Shown here: piece after piece, positions 34,352 through 44,067 of the stretch
Layout: the number at the start of each line of letters is the position of its first letter
Position numbering within the stretch: the first letter of the stretch is position 1
Assembly (NCBI GenBank): GCA_002778785.1
Contig: PEZS01000006.1
Location: 56,652 to 120,651 of the forward strand
Length of the DNA: 64,000 nt
From: Bdellovibrionales bacterium CG10_big_fil_rev_8_21_14_0_10_45_34
Lineage (GTDB): Bacteria; Bdellovibrionota; Bdellovibrionia; Bdellovibrionales; 1-14-0-10-45-34
Reading direction: 5' to 3'
Translations under genes and position numbers: made by a program
Notes under the pieces: model-generated
What the model saw: only the letters and a program-made list of their open reading frames with translations
The model's database searches: none
What the model was told of the DNA's origin: nothing

Positions 34352-36015
34352 AATTGATCCATCTAATTTTAACTTGTGTGGCTTTTAGTAGCGTCGGATT
34401 CGCTCAAGCACAAAAACATCCAAGAGTACTCGAGTTAGAAGAGAAACTGACAAAAGATGCGATGACCTATCTTAAGGGCAGGTTTCCGAGCTCCCCTTTT
34501 TTGGCAATTGTTCGGGTTGATCCGCTCCATAGGAGCACGTCGGAGACATCAAGAGGTGAAAGACTCCCGTATCTCGACCTCCAAGAAACTGAAATTACGG
34601 ATGAGTGGGATGATCCTTCGTTAAGCATGCATGAGTTGCTGCGTAGGACAACGAAGGTTGAAGTTAAAGTGGAACTTCCAAAGGAGCTTTCTGAAGACAG
34701 ATCCAATGAAGTTAAGGAAAATTTGATTTCATTACTTAGTCTTACGCCAGCAAGAGATGATATAGTCATCATCCGCCGCGACTGGGAGACGACGGGGAAC
34801 TACTGGCTACAGGTTAGCTTTGCGATCGGCGGTTTACTTCTGTTTTTGATTGGTCTTTATTTCATCCTAAGGGCCTCTACATCAAGGATTGCCGATGCCG
34901 TCGTAAATATGAAGCCTAGTGGTAGTGGTGCCGGCTCAAATCTAGCGGGCGCGGCAATGCACAACATGGTAGATCATACTTCGGCACGTTCGGGAGTTCA
35001 GGATTTGAATTTTTCCGATCCCATTCGAATTCGGGAAATGACTGGAGAGATTGTAGGGGCTCTAAGCAAAGATTCCCACTTCCCAAATTTTGAAGCCATG
35101 GTCGAACTTGACGGCTTTTGTGAAAAAGACCAGCGTGCCTTTGGGGCGCTGATAAAGGAATTCCCTATCGAACTCAGAGAAAAACTTTTTTCTCTGAGTT
35201 ATTCGGAGAAGTGGTTCGAGGCTCTAACAAATCCGGGTGATTTAAATCAGCAGGCACTTTCGTTACTTTTAAGGATTCATCGTCTTGAGAAAAGCACGAA
35301 AACAAATCCCCAATGGGAAAGACTATTGATTCAGGCGTGGAGACTTGACGAAAGGCGCTCGGAATTTTTTGCAAAAATGCATGAAACTGAAGCATTTGCA
35401 ATTCTAAGATCCCTGCCAAATTCCATAGCACTTCCGATTGCAAGAGATGTGTTCCCTGGTAAATGGGGATTCCTGCTCGATCTGGAGTCAACGGTAGAGA
35501 GAATAAAAGAACAACGTATTGTGGAGCTTATCGAAATAGCAATAGCATTGAAGTCGCCGCGCGATTTTTCTCAGGTCACCAGGTATAGAAAAGATCGAGA
35601 TCTCTTAAAGTTCTTAGATACAGCCGAAGTTCACGAAGAAAAAGAAGTGTACCGTGCCTTACGTAAAGACTCTATTGTTCATCAATTGCGCCCCCCTTTC
35701 TTTAAGGTACTGGAGGAGCAGACTGCTGAAATAGGGGAATTTGTCGCGAATGTTCCAGTTTCTGATTGGGCGATGGCGTTGTTTAACGTTTCTAAAGCAG
35801 AACGAAAAAACGTGGAGGCAATCTTTAATGAAAAACAGCGATTGTTTTTTGTCGAGAACCTCAAATCCTTCGATGGCGTCCCTCCCAATAAAGATCTCGT
35901 CGGTAAGAAGCGGGCTAGCATTGCAAAATTTTTCAAGGATTGGAAAGAGATACTCGATAAAACAAAGGGCGAAGTCCAAAATGACGACAAGAGCACAGAA
36001 ACTCTCGCGGCTTAA
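34348..36015 (+). CDS. FliF-like ring domain and membrane helix fused to FliG-like region
   Basis: A 555-residue hybrid. After a signal peptide (1-22), residues about 25-150 match the last periplasmic part of FliF: EEKLTKDAMTYLKG opens it, and KVEVKVELPKELSEDRSNEVKENL then LSLTPARDDIVIIR closes it, as FliF ends before its second helix. One membrane helix follows (about 155-175). The remaining 375 residues, placed in the cytoplasm, are helical. The last 90 (about 450-540: PPFFKVLEEQTAEIGEFVANVP, MALFNVSKAERKNVEAIF, NLKSFDGVPPNKDLVGKKRASIAKFF) follow the FliG C-terminal torque domain. FliF's N-terminal helix and first two ring domains are missing. A signal-cleaved N-terminus outside and FliG part inside is the topology a rotor would need. 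Overlaps neighbours on both sides. Confidence 0.72.
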   Translation: MKLIHLILTCVAFSSVGFAQAQKHPRVLELEEKLTKDAMTYLKGRFPSSPFLAIVRVDPLHRSTSETSRGERLPYLDLQETEITDEWDDPSLSMHELLRRTTKVEVKVELPKELSEDRSNEVKENLISLLSLTPARDDIVIIRRDWETTGNYWLQVSFAIGGLLLFLIGLYFILRASTSRIADAVVNMKPSGSGAGSNLAGAAMHNMVDHTSARSGVQDLNFSDPIRIREMTGEIVGALSKDSHFPNFEAMVELDGFCEKDQRAFGALIKEFPIELREKLFSLSYSEKWFEALTNPGDLNQQALSLLLRIHRLEKSTKTNPQWERLLIQAWRLDERRSEFFAKMHETEAFAILRSLPNSIALPIARDVFPGKWGFLLDLESTVERIKEQRIVELIEIAIALKSPRDFSQVTRYRKDRDLLKFLDTAEVHEEKEVYRALRKDSIVHQLRPPFFKVLEEQTAEIGEFVANVPVSDWAMALFNVSKAERKNVEAIFNEKQRLFFVENLKSFDGVPPNKDLVGKKRASIAKFFKDWKEILDKTKGEVQNDDKSTETLAA

Positions 36016-36571
36016 AAGTCCATTTCTTCAGGTTATGGGTATAGTCCTGGGATTGTCTCTGGTCACTATGACCCACGCGAAGGGAAAGCTTCACCTTGGC
36101 GCAGGAGCCTTCAGCTTGAATGCTTCCACGCCCTCAAGGTCAAAGACGATCAGTGGCCCGGGCTCCTACAGTGTCTCTTATCTTCATCCCTTATTTAGGA
36201 AACTGATGTTAGAGGCAGGATATTCAGTAATTATGTCTGAAGGAATTTCTGGAGATATGGGTTTCGGACTTGATATAGGATTAACATTCTATCCACTGAC
36301 AGAAAGTCAGGAATTCGGAATAGAAGAAGACAATGTGAAAGTGAAAATCGATGAAATCTGGAGGCCATTCCTTTCTGGATACTTTCATCAAAGACAGTTT
36401 CAGTCTGTTTCAAGCAGCTATGCCGGATTCGGTTTTGGCGCGGGAATAGAAAGACTGTTTAATGAAAAATATGGCTTATTGGTGAAAGCCCGTTACCAAA
36501 TTTTGGCGGGCCCGCAGTCTTCGAGCGCGAGCAATATAGATTTCTTAATTGGTTTGATGGTGAAGCTATGA
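35981..36571 (+). CDS. Predicted small outer-membrane beta-barrel protein
   Basis: The gene starts at ATG 35981, inside the end of the FliF/FliG-like gene (35-base overlap); the open frame to its left is an out-of-frame shadow. The 196-residue product has a signal peptide (SPFLQVMGIVLGLSLVTMTHAKG) and alternating strands such as LHLGAGAFSLN, LMLEAGYSVIM, GFGLDIGLTFYPL, SYAGFGFGAGIERLF and YGLLVKARYQIL. These suggest an eight-strand barrel. The C-terminus is MVKL, not the usual aromatic residue. Its ATGA overlap with the giant lipoprotein gene suggests it exports, anchors or connects that protein. Confidence 0.7.
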   Translation: MTTRAQKLSRLKSPFLQVMGIVLGLSLVTMTHAKGKLHLGAGAFSLNASTPSRSKTISGPGSYSVSYLHPLFRKLMLEAGYSVIMSEGISGDMGFGLDIGLTFYPLTESQEFGIEEDNVKVKIDEIWRPFLSGYFHQRQFQSVSSSYAGFGFGAGIERLFNEKYGLLVKARYQILAGPQSSSASNIDFLIGLMVKL

Positions 36572-39500
36572 ATGCAAAAGTCCTTCATTCCATATCTCGA
36601 TCGTTTGTAGTTCCACTTTTGGTGGGCCTGGTTTTGGCCTCTTGCAAATCGGGTGGCGGCGGTGGGGAGTCGGCCTTTAGCTTTCTAGAGCCTGAAGTTC
36701 CGCTTCAGAATCAAGATGGCACAATTAAAATTGAAAGTGCCTCCCCCGTGGAGAGTCCTGTAGTTATTGTTGGATCTGCTTCCACAAACTTCGGAATAGT
36801 TGTCAACTCAGAGGCGGGTAATTCCGTGAGTTTTAAGTGGTCGCTAGCAGGTACTCAGGTCGCGAGTACGAGCGTTCCCTTTTACTCATTACAGGGCGAT
36901 CTCGCCTACCCTGGAGTTCAAACTCTCTCAGTAACTGCGACTAACTCGGTAAGCACTGCCACGCATGAGTTTATAATTCGAAAGAACTCCCCACCAAGGT
37001 TATCCTTCTTACAGCCTTCTCAAAGTGGCGGTTCAGTCGCCTGTGGCTCGGGTTCTTTGAATATGTCGGCCACCGGGACAGATGCTGACTCAGATAGTCT
37101 GACTTTCACATGGAAGCTGAATGGGGCAATTTCACCAAGCACACTTCCGGCAACTACGCTTGCAAATTCGTCGTCAGCGACATTTTCGCCAACCTGTGCA
37201 CTTAGCGGAAGCCATACAATATCTCTGGAGGTAAGCGATGGATACGAAGCTACAACCTACTCTTGGGTAGTCAGTGTTGCGGATCCTACGGTCGCAAACA
37301 TAAGTTCGTACTCACCCACGGCAGCGACAATCATTATCCCTAGCACCGGTAATCAAAGTTTTAGCGTCGCCGCGACCGGAAAGGCTCCTTTGTCGTATAG
37401 CTGGAAGTTGAACGGCACATCTATACCGTCAGCAACGACATCCATTCTAAATTTGGCAGCCTCGAGTCTGACGAACGGACCTCATACACTTGTTGTTACA
37501 GTCTCTGATAGCGATAGTTCAGATAGTCACACATTCAGCATTGTAAAGAACTCTCCTCCAGTCATTTCAAACGCGAATCCAGCTTTATCGACGCTCAACA
37601 CCAACTTCCAGACGCTCAAAACTTTTCGTGTCGATGTGACCGATGCCAATTCTGATGCACTCACCTACACTTGGACTCTGGACGGAATCAATCACGGAAG
37701 TCTTTCAGCCAGCACTCCGGCGGGAGGAGCACAGGTCATATTTTCGCCGACCATAGGGCTCGTGGGGAGCCATACTATTCAGTTAGTGGCGAGTGATGGT
37801 GTTGAGACTGCGTCCCAAACTTGGACTGTCAATGTTAACTTCTTTAGCAATGCGTGTAACGATCTTGCTGCTGGGCAAATCTGCACTCTTGTTGGCAAAG
37901 CGGGATTGGGCGATGGCGGCAACCCACAAAGCAGCTCGGATCGTGTAGTTTTCCAGGCAACTCAGGTCGCTCGTGATGGTTCAACAGGATACTTTTTTTC
38001 AGACGCTGTGAATGATTTGATTTGGTATTACAACATTTCTGGAGCAGCAGTCACTAGGCTTGGAATTTCTATTCCTCCAGCGGCAGCTAAGATTGTTGTG
38101 GGCACTGGTGCAGACGGCGCAGGTAGCGACGGGCAGACGAACACGAACTTCAAAATAGCTCAACCGCAGGCAATTGTGTGGGACGCTGCAAACTCTCGCC
38201 TGTTTCTGGCAGACTATCTCAACAATCGTGTCGTCATGTTTGACTCAGCTGGGGTTGGTCGAAGAGTTTTCGGCAACGGAAGCAATGGTAACAATCAGGC
38301 AAATCACACTGATGGGGCAGCTGCCACGACTCATGCCTGCTACCGACCAACAGGTTTGGCGTTAGATTCTGTAAGAGAACGCCTGTATGTTGCGTGCAAT
38401 GAGCATCATTACATTAAGTATGTTGATATTAGTGCCGCCGATCTAGAAGACTGGACGGCAACAGTTTTACTCGGAAGAAAAAACGGATCGGGCACAATCT
38501 CAGGGGGCAGTGAGGACGGTGTTATTGGTACTTCAGGTTCAGCAGCAAGAGCAAATAGACCGTGGGATATCACTCTTGATCATCAGGGCAATCTTTACTT
38601 TTCGGAGTATGCTGGATGCCGTGTGCGGGTTATCAATCTTAGCGGGGCAGGGAAAACCTATTTTGGCGGAGATGTCTCTGTAAGTGACGGCAGAGTAGGG
38701 AGTCTCTTTGGTGTTTATAACAGTTGCGATACAACTCTCGGAGCAAGAACGTCTCTGAAACTAAATAGACCTCGAGGAGTCGCTCTTCATCTGGACGGCT
38801 CTACACTCAAGGGATTTTTTGTTGCGAGTACGGATCACCACCGCGTTCTATACATCAACCAGTCTGGGGCAACTGCGCAGTACGGCTCAAAGCAAGTACT
38901 CGATAAGCAGGGTCAAAATATATTTGGAAATGGTACGGCAGATTACAACGGCCATGGGCTTTCTGGTTCTTTAACTTATGTCTCCTCACCAATGGGTATT
39001 GATTATGACTCGGCAGGTTCGCGCTTGATAGTGGCAGATACGGGCAACTTTCGCCTAAGGGGGCTAGATATCAGTGTTCCTAACGGAATAGTATCTCAAA
39101 TTGCAAAAGGAGTTTCTAAAGCTGGATTTAGCGGTGATGCGGATCAAGCGGCAACCGCGGTTGAAATGAGTCAACCTTCAATGATGAGTGTTGATCGCGC
39201 CAATAATCTTATGTACTTCGGTGATGCCGGTAACGGGCGTATCAAGACAGTTGACTTATCAACGGGTCTCGTCAAAACCGCGCTGGGTGGCGGTATTGGT
39301 AACGCCACAGTAGAGAACGAAACTCCGCTTGCTGTCTTGAGTCGGGCTATTCGGGGAATTGCTCTTGTAGGAAGCGATCTCTTATACGCAGATCGCAACA
39401 ACAACAACTGCATGGTGAGATTTTGGAATCGATCAGGCGCTGATAAGGTCGAGTTCAATTCACTTGTAGAAAACAACCGAGTCAGGACAGTTCTGGGCTC

Positions 39501-40221
39501 CTATGGTGGCTGCACCGGATGGGTGGCCGGAAATGAAGGAGCACAAGCGAACTCCGTTACTTTGGATGATTTTGAAGGTATGGCCGTACGCTCTGGAGAA
39601 TTGATTGCAGTGCTTTCGGTAAACCACTGCCTGGTAAAAGTTGCACCTGGAGGAACCCTAAGTTCTTTTGTAGGTAAATGCGGTACGGCCGCAAATGTGG
39701 ACGGAGACATCTCATCGGGTCTTGTGCGTTTGAGATCACCAGTTGGATTGAACGAAGATCCGAGGATTGCGGGAAACTACTTTATAGTAGACGCCTCGGA
39801 TCAAGGTACCAGCTACATAAAGTACCTAAATCTTTCCAGCTCCAATGTGACGATAGCTAGTAGTAGCGTGCCGCCCAATCAGATTATGACTGTGATAACA
39901 ACGGCGGGATACTCGACAGGAGTGGCGGCTTTTGACAACCAGATCTGTTACACGAGCGGACAGCCTGGGAGCGGCGCCAACGGTGCTCACCACGTTATTT
40001 GCATTAATAGGGACGACTCTCTTGGCAATACAACAATGCGTGCTGGACCAGCGATGGGGCCCATCCGCGGAGGTAACCAGTTATCAACAAACCACGAAGG
40101 GATATCTGCTTCAAGTGCCCTTATGTTTGCTCCGTATGGGTTAGACTTTGACAACAGCGGCAATCTTTACATCACCGAACAAAGTAACCACGTCATTCGA
40201 AAAGTGAAACGCTGGTGGTAA
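36568..40221 (+). CDS. Giant lipoprotein: Ig-like modules plus NHL beta-propeller repeats
   Basis: A 1217-residue lipoprotein (lipobox LVLASC, Cys26, followed by a glycine-rich tether). About four Ig/PKD-like beta-sandwiches occupy residues 45-430 (repeated motifs SLTFTWKLNGA, LSYSWKLNGT, LTYTWTLDG). The rest is NHL-type propeller sequence. I count about twelve blades with a P.G(I/L)..D....L...D....R pattern, e.g. PTGLALDSVRERLYVA, PWDITLDHQGNLYFSE, PMGIDYDSAGSRLIVAD, PYGLDFDNSGNLYITE, enough for two six-bladed propellers. These folds bind proteins or glycans. As last gene of the stator operon, it is a candidate surface-exposed output or adhesin of the machine. Confidence 0.82.
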   Translation: MNAKVLHSISRSFVVPLLVGLVLASCKSGGGGGESAFSFLEPEVPLQNQDGTIKIESASPVESPVVIVGSASTNFGIVVNSEAGNSVSFKWSLAGTQVASTSVPFYSLQGDLAYPGVQTLSVTATNSVSTATHEFIIRKNSPPRLSFLQPSQSGGSVACGSGSLNMSATGTDADSDSLTFTWKLNGAISPSTLPATTLANSSSATFSPTCALSGSHTISLEVSDGYEATTYSWVVSVADPTVANISSYSPTAATIIIPSTGNQSFSVAATGKAPLSYSWKLNGTSIPSATTSILNLAASSLTNGPHTLVVTVSDSDSSDSHTFSIVKNSPPVISNANPALSTLNTNFQTLKTFRVDVTDANSDALTYTWTLDGINHGSLSASTPAGGAQVIFSPTIGLVGSHTIQLVASDGVETASQTWTVNVNFFSNACNDLAAGQICTLVGKAGLGDGGNPQSSSDRVVFQATQVARDGSTGYFFSDAVNDLIWYYNISGAAVTRLGISIPPAAAKIVVGTGADGAGSDGQTNTNFKIAQPQAIVWDAANSRLFLADYLNNRVVMFDSAGVGRRVFGNGSNGNNQANHTDGAAATTHACYRPTGLALDSVRERLYVACNEHHYIKYVDISAADLEDWTATVLLGRKNGSGTISGGSEDGVIGTSGSAARANRPWDITLDHQGNLYFSEYAGCRVRVINLSGAGKTYFGGDVSVSDGRVGSLFGVYNSCDTTLGARTSLKLNRPRGVALHLDGSTLKGFFVASTDHHRVLYINQSGATAQYGSKQVLDKQGQNIFGNGTADYNGHGLSGSLTYVSSPMGIDYDSAGSRLIVADTGNFRLRGLDISVPNGIVSQIAKGVSKAGFSGDADQAATAVEMSQPSMMSVDRANNLMYFGDAGNGRIKTVDLSTGLVKTALGGGIGNATVENETPLAVLSRAIRGIALVGSDLLYADRNNNNCMVRFWNRSGADKVEFNSLVENNRVRTVLGSYGGCTGWVAGNEGAQANSVTLDDFEGMAVRSGELIAVLSVNHCLVKVAPGGTLSSFVGKCGTAANVDGDISSGLVRLRSPVGLNEDPRIAGNYFIVDASDQGTSYIKYLNLSSSNVTIASSSVPPNQIMTVITTAGYSTGVAAFDNQICYTSGQPGSGANGAHHVICINRDDSLGNTTMRAGPAMGPIRGGNQLSTNHEGISASSALMFAPYGLDFDNSGNLYITEQSNHVIRKVKRWW

Positions 40222-40234
40222 TAAAATTTCGTAG

Positions 40235-40858
40235 TTAGTGGACTTCAATCACAATTTCGGGATCAAACTCAGCACGCAAAATTCCTTCGATGGCTTCCAT
40301 GGTCGCAGACGTAGAACTCGGGCAGGTGCCGCAAGCGCCTTCGTAGCGCACACGTAAGATCTTTCCATCCAACTCAAGAACTTGAATGTCACCACCATCA
40401 CCTTGTAAGCCAGGGCGAACAGTCCTGTCCAAAATTTCTTCTATCTTTTGATGCTCGGGGGAGAGGCTTTGGCGCCGAGCTATCTCATCAAGCTTTTCGC
40501 CAAAGTTAGGGTTGTGAACGGGCATGCGTGTTTCAATAACGGCCCTTACATTAAATTCAAGATCTTCCCACGCGACCAGTGAATTTTTGGTGACGGTAAT
40601 AACATTCTCAAAAAAATGTATCTGCTCGATCCCGTTAAGATTTAACAAATCTTTTGCCAGCACGCTCTCCGCCGGCACATCCCCTTGGACGAATGTGGCC
40701 TTTCCACTTGTTTTAACATCTTGGCTTAAAATGAACTTCAATGCTTCAGGATTTGGCGTTGGTTGAACGTAAATCTGAACGGGAATATTCTTCATCTTCT
40801 CCTCACGAGAATTTTTAAGTGTTGCTTCATCATGGTGATCAACTGTTTGAGAGTCCAT
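40235..40858 (-). CDS. nfu: Nfu-type iron-sulfur carrier protein
   Basis: A 207-residue protein with an N-terminal Nfu_N domain (QIYVQPTPNPEALKFIL) and a C-terminal NifU-like domain (RPGLQGDGGDIQVLELDG...CGTCPSSTSATMEAIEG). The CxxC binds a transferable Fe-S cluster for delivery to target enzymes. The ATG at 40858 is five bases after the sufS stop. An internal ATG at 40795 has a better AGGAG site and starts nearer the domain (MKNIPVQIYV), so the first 21 residues may not be translated. As last gene of the suf operon it delivers clusters made by SufBCD. Confidence 0.93.
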   Translation of the reverse strand: MDSQTVDHHDEATLKNSREEKMKNIPVQIYVQPTPNPEALKFILSQDVKTSGKATFVQGDVPAESVLAKDLLNLNGIEQIHFFENVITVTKNSLVAWEDLEFNVRAVIETRMPVHNPNFGEKLDEIARRQSLSPEHQKIEEILDRTVRPGLQGDGGDIQVLELDGKILRVRYEGACGTCPSSTSATMEAIEGILRAEFDPEIVIEVH

Positions 40859-40863
40859 TTGTG

Positions 40864-42078
40864 TTACCCCAGCATCCTTTGAGCCTTTTGCAGTCCGTAA
40901 ATGAGTCGATCAACATCTTCATGGTTGTTGTAAAGAGCAAATGACGCACGTAAAGTGCCTGTCACACCGAGTCTTTTCATAAGTGGCTGAGTGCAATGAT
41001 GGCCAGAGCGCACGGCTATCCCTAATTGATCGAGAATCATAGCGACATCTTGATGATGGTGTCGATCGAGAACAAATGAAAAAATCGCAGTACGGTCAGG
41101 GTGTGTGCCAAGAATTCTAAGCCCTTCCACTTGATTCAATCTCTCAAAAGCATATTGGGTAATGTCGCGATCGTGGGCCTGAATCTCATCCCATCCCGTC
41201 TCGTCGATGTAATTAAGGGCCTCTGCGAGGCCCAACGCACCTACAATGTGCGGAGTGCCGGCTTCAAATCTGTGCGGCGAATCCAAATATGTTGCCCGCG
41301 TTTCGTTAACATCCGAAATCATGGACCCGCCACCCATAAAGGGAGGCATGCTGTTTAGGAGCTCTCTTCTTCCCCAAAGTACTCCAATTCCACTGGGACC
41401 AAAAGTTTTGTGCGCAGAAAAGGCCAAGAAGTCGACTCCGAGTTTTGCAACGTCCGTAGGTGCATGCGCAGTAGACTGTGCAGCGTCGACCAACAGAGGG
41501 ACGTTTTTTGATTTACAAATATTAGCAACTTGGGTGACGGGTACGTTGATTCCTAAGGTGTTGGATGTTGCTGTGACGGACACTAGCAGCGTGTTTTCGT
41601 CTATAAGCGACTGGAGATGTTCCAAGTTGAGGTTTCCTTCATCAAAGATTTCTGCAAATCGAACTTCGAGCCCAGCTCGTTCTTTCAACAATAGCCAGGG
41701 AACAATATTCGAGTGGTGCTCTAGTTTTGTAATAACTACGTTAGATTTGCCGCCATCTTGAATCTTGGGGGCAACATAAGAATGTGCCACAAGATTTATT
41801 GATTCCGTTGTCCCGCGTGTAAAGACAATTTCATCTGGGTTTGCTGCTCGCAAAAATTGGGCAACTTTTGAGCGCGCGCTTTCGAAGTTGGTCGTTGCCT
41901 CGTTACTTAGGCCGTGAATTCCTCGATGCACATTTGAAACTTCATTTTCGTAAGCGCGATGGATCCGCTCTATGACGACCTTTGGTTTAAAGGAAGTTGC
42001 AGCACTATCGAGGTAAGTCAGAAGCTGACCGTTAATTTGTCGCTTTAAATTTGGAAAATCGTCCCTGTAGGATTTCAT
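40864..42078 (-). CDS. sufS: Cysteine desulfurase SufS
   Basis: A class II PLP-dependent cysteine desulfurase of 404 residues that takes sulfur from cysteine and passes it to SufE. It begins YRDDFPNLKRQINGQLLTYLDSAATSFKP. The PLP lysine is in SAHKTFGPSGIGVLWG, and the persulfide cysteine is in RSGHHCTQP. Its ATG overlaps the sufD stop (TGATG), with GGGAGGG upstream as ribosome site; a GTG one codon earlier is possible. Confidence 0.97.
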   Translation of the reverse strand: MKSYRDDFPNLKRQINGQLLTYLDSAATSFKPKVVIERIHRAYENEVSNVHRGIHGLSNEATTNFESARSKVAQFLRAANPDEIVFTRGTTESINLVAHSYVAPKIQDGGKSNVVITKLEHHSNIVPWLLLKERAGLEVRFAEIFDEGNLNLEHLQSLIDENTLLVSVTATSNTLGINVPVTQVANICKSKNVPLLVDAAQSTAHAPTDVAKLGVDFLAFSAHKTFGPSGIGVLWGRRELLNSMPPFMGGGSMISDVNETRATYLDSPHRFEAGTPHIVGALGLAEALNYIDETGWDEIQAHDRDITQYAFERLNQVEGLRILGTHPDRTAIFSFVLDRHHHQDVAMILDQLGIAVRSGHHCTQPLMKRLGVTGTLRASFALYNNHEDVDRLIYGLQKAQRMLG

Positions 42079-43283
42079 CACGTAGGCCCTCCCTCCTTGG
42101 GAATTTCAAAAAATTGACTCGAGCAACCTGCCTCTAACAATTTAAAGTTTGCCGTCTCGTGACTAAGTTTTTCGATCGACACTTCGCGCAGAACAAGACT
42201 CTTGAGAAGCTCGGTGACTTCGAGCGTATAACCGTGAAGTAGCATCTGAAGAGCTTCGGGCCGAGAGATTCCACGGCTCTCTAGATAAAAAAGCTCCTCA
42301 GGGTTCATGCTACCAGTGGCACTTCCATGAGAGGCCTTAACATCATCACACAATATATGAAGCTCCGGAATAGAGTTGGCCTCAGCGCGCTCCGAAAGTA
42401 CGAGGTTTTTTGAGCTCTGATAGGCCTCACATTTGATTGCCTTTTGCGCAATATGAATCTTGCCCCTGAAGAAGCTGCGCCCCTCGTCAGAAACGACCGC
42501 CTTAAATAGCTGCCGACTCGTCGTGCTTCCACTGCTGTGTTTAATGTCGACGTGCAAATCATGGGAGGTCTTTGCCTGAGAGAGAGTTATCCCGCCCATA
42601 TGACAGCTGGCGTACGGCTCGAGAAGCTCACTTGCCAATAGCGTTCGCACACGTGACGTTGAAGATGTCAACTGCACGTAGTTCCAATGGGAGTTCAGGT
42701 GCTGGAAGGCTGAAAAGCTAATGTAACTTTGAGAGTTCGACTCTAAAGAATTAGATACCAACACTTCGAGTTCAGAATTTTTCTCAGTAACAACTATAGC
42801 GTGGCAGTTGAGAAATCCAGGGTTTCCAATGATTTCTATATGCAAGCTGGAGCGAGAATCTTCTTCGGCGAAAATGAAGAACTGAAGCATCGAAGGACGC
42901 TCAGCATGAGAAACAATTTCTAACTTTAGCGGCTTCTGGCTTTGTCGATTTTTAGGAAGAATAAGGCATCGTGATTTTAAAGCAAATGTATCTGCTAAAG
43001 ACTGCAATGAATCCCGCTGTCTCGCTGCATTCTTTTCTATGTAATAAGTTAGCTTTAGTAGCTGCTCCTCTGAAAGCATTTCTGCGGTATTAAAAACAAC
43101 ATCCTGATCATCAGATGTGAGACCAATAGAGGCCGCCTCAAAAGAACTCGAATGTAGTCTTAAGTCAGAAAAGGAAAGATATCGCCATAGCTCCTCTTTT
43201 CTGGTGGGAGGTCCAAACTTGTTGAACCGCTCCTCCGAAGCGTTGGCAATTTCTCTGAGACCTTCTGCGCCGTCCAAGCTCAT
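42078..43283 (-). CDS. sufD: SUF scaffold protein SufD
   Basis: A 401-residue SufB/SufD-family beta-helix protein. The family C-terminal motif is present as [34 protein letters not shown], containing the conserved His that, with SufB Cys, forms the cluster-assembly site. It forms the SufBC2D complex. The N-terminal half is diverged from E. coli SufD, as is common. ATGA overlap with sufC upstream and TGATG overlap with sufS downstream. Confidence 0.95.
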   Translation of the reverse strand: MSLDGAEGLREIANASEERFNKFGPPTRKEELWRYLSFSDLRLHSSSFEAASIGLTSDDQDVVFNTAEMLSEEQLLKLTYYIEKNAARQRDSLQSLADTFALKSRCLILPKNRQSQKPLKLEIVSHAERPSMLQFFIFAEEDSRSSLHIEIIGNPGFLNCHAIVVTEKNSELEVLVSNSLESNSQSYISFSAFQHLNSHWNYVQLTSSTSRVRTLLASELLEPYASCHMGGITLSQAKTSHDLHVDIKHSSGSTTSRQLFKAVVSDEGRSFFRGKIHIAQKAIKCEAYQSSKNLVLSERAEANSIPELHILCDDVKASHGSATGSMNPEELFYLESRGISRPEALQMLLHGYTLEVTELLKSLVLREVSIEKLSHETANFKLLEAGCSSQFFEIPKEGGPT

Positions 43284-44059
43284 GTTAACAGGGCCTCTTG
43301 TTGGGGTGCGTTTTCTAACCAGTCGTAGCCGGTCTTTTCAAGTTCGGCGGCGAGAGATTTATCTCCTGAGCGCACAATCCTACCTTTGTAAAGAACGTGC
43401 ACAAAGTCAGGTTTGATATGTTCGAGAAGTCTTTGATAATGAGTTACCAAAATGATGGCGTTGCTTTTTGTTCGTAAGCCATTAACTCCATTGGCAACAA
43501 CCTTAAGTGCGTCTATGTCTAAACCAGAGTCAGTTTCATCCAATATCGCTAATCGCGGTTGAAGTACGGCCATTTGAAGTATTTCATTCTTCTTCTTTTC
43601 GCCGCCTGAAAACCCTTGATTAACAAATCGATCAAAAAACTTTTGATCAATTCCGACGATCTGGCTTTTCTTTTCTAAGAGGGCGCGGAAACTTTCGCGG
43701 TCGGCTTCGGCCGCGCCGTTGTGTTTGCAAATGGCATTATAGCTAGAGTGCAGAAGCGAAAAATTTGTAACTCCTGGAATTTCCGTTGGGTACTGGTATG
43801 CTAAAAAAACTCCTTCGCGAGCCCGTTCAAATGGTTCCAGGTCCAAAAGGTTTTTCTTTCGAAAGTTAACTTCGTAGTGAATTGACCCGCCGGTTACTTT
43901 ATAGTCCGGGTGGCCAGCGATAACTTTAGATAAGGTGCTTTTGCCAGAACCATTAGGCCCCATAATCGCATGCACTTCCCCGGCTTTTACTTCTAAAGAA
44001 AGGCCTTTTAAAATTTCGGTGCCTTCAACCGAAGCATGCAGGTGTTCAATTTGTAACAT
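43280..44059 (-). CDS. sufC: SUF ATPase SufC
   Basis: A 259-residue ABC-type ATPase: Walker [10 protein letters not shown] (about 35-43), the SufC-specific [14 protein letters not shown] segment at the Q-loop, signature [11 protein letters not shown], Walker [13 protein letters not shown] and the switch His in LVTHYQRLL. It drives conformational change in SufBC2D during cluster assembly. Start ATG has TTAGGAG upstream. It is eight bases after sufB. Confidence 0.97.
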   Translation of the reverse strand: MLQIEHLHASVEGTEILKGLSLEVKAGEVHAIMGPNGSGKSTLSKVIAGHPDYKVTGGSIHYEVNFRKKNLLDLEPFERAREGVFLAYQYPTEIPGVTNFSLLHSSYNAICKHNGAAEADRESFRALLEKKSQIVGIDQKFFDRFVNQGFSGGEKKKNEILQMAVLQPRLAILDETDSGLDIDALKVVANGVNGLRTKSNAIILVTHYQRLLEHIKPDFVHVLYKGRIVRSGDKSLAAELEKTGYDWLENAPQQEALLT

Positions 44060-44067
44060 TGATTCTC

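Noticed and set aside
35741-35980. Upstream extension of the outer-membrane barrel frame.
   Set aside because: It lies out of frame inside the FliF/FliG-like gene; a good signal peptide begins only after the ATG at 35981.
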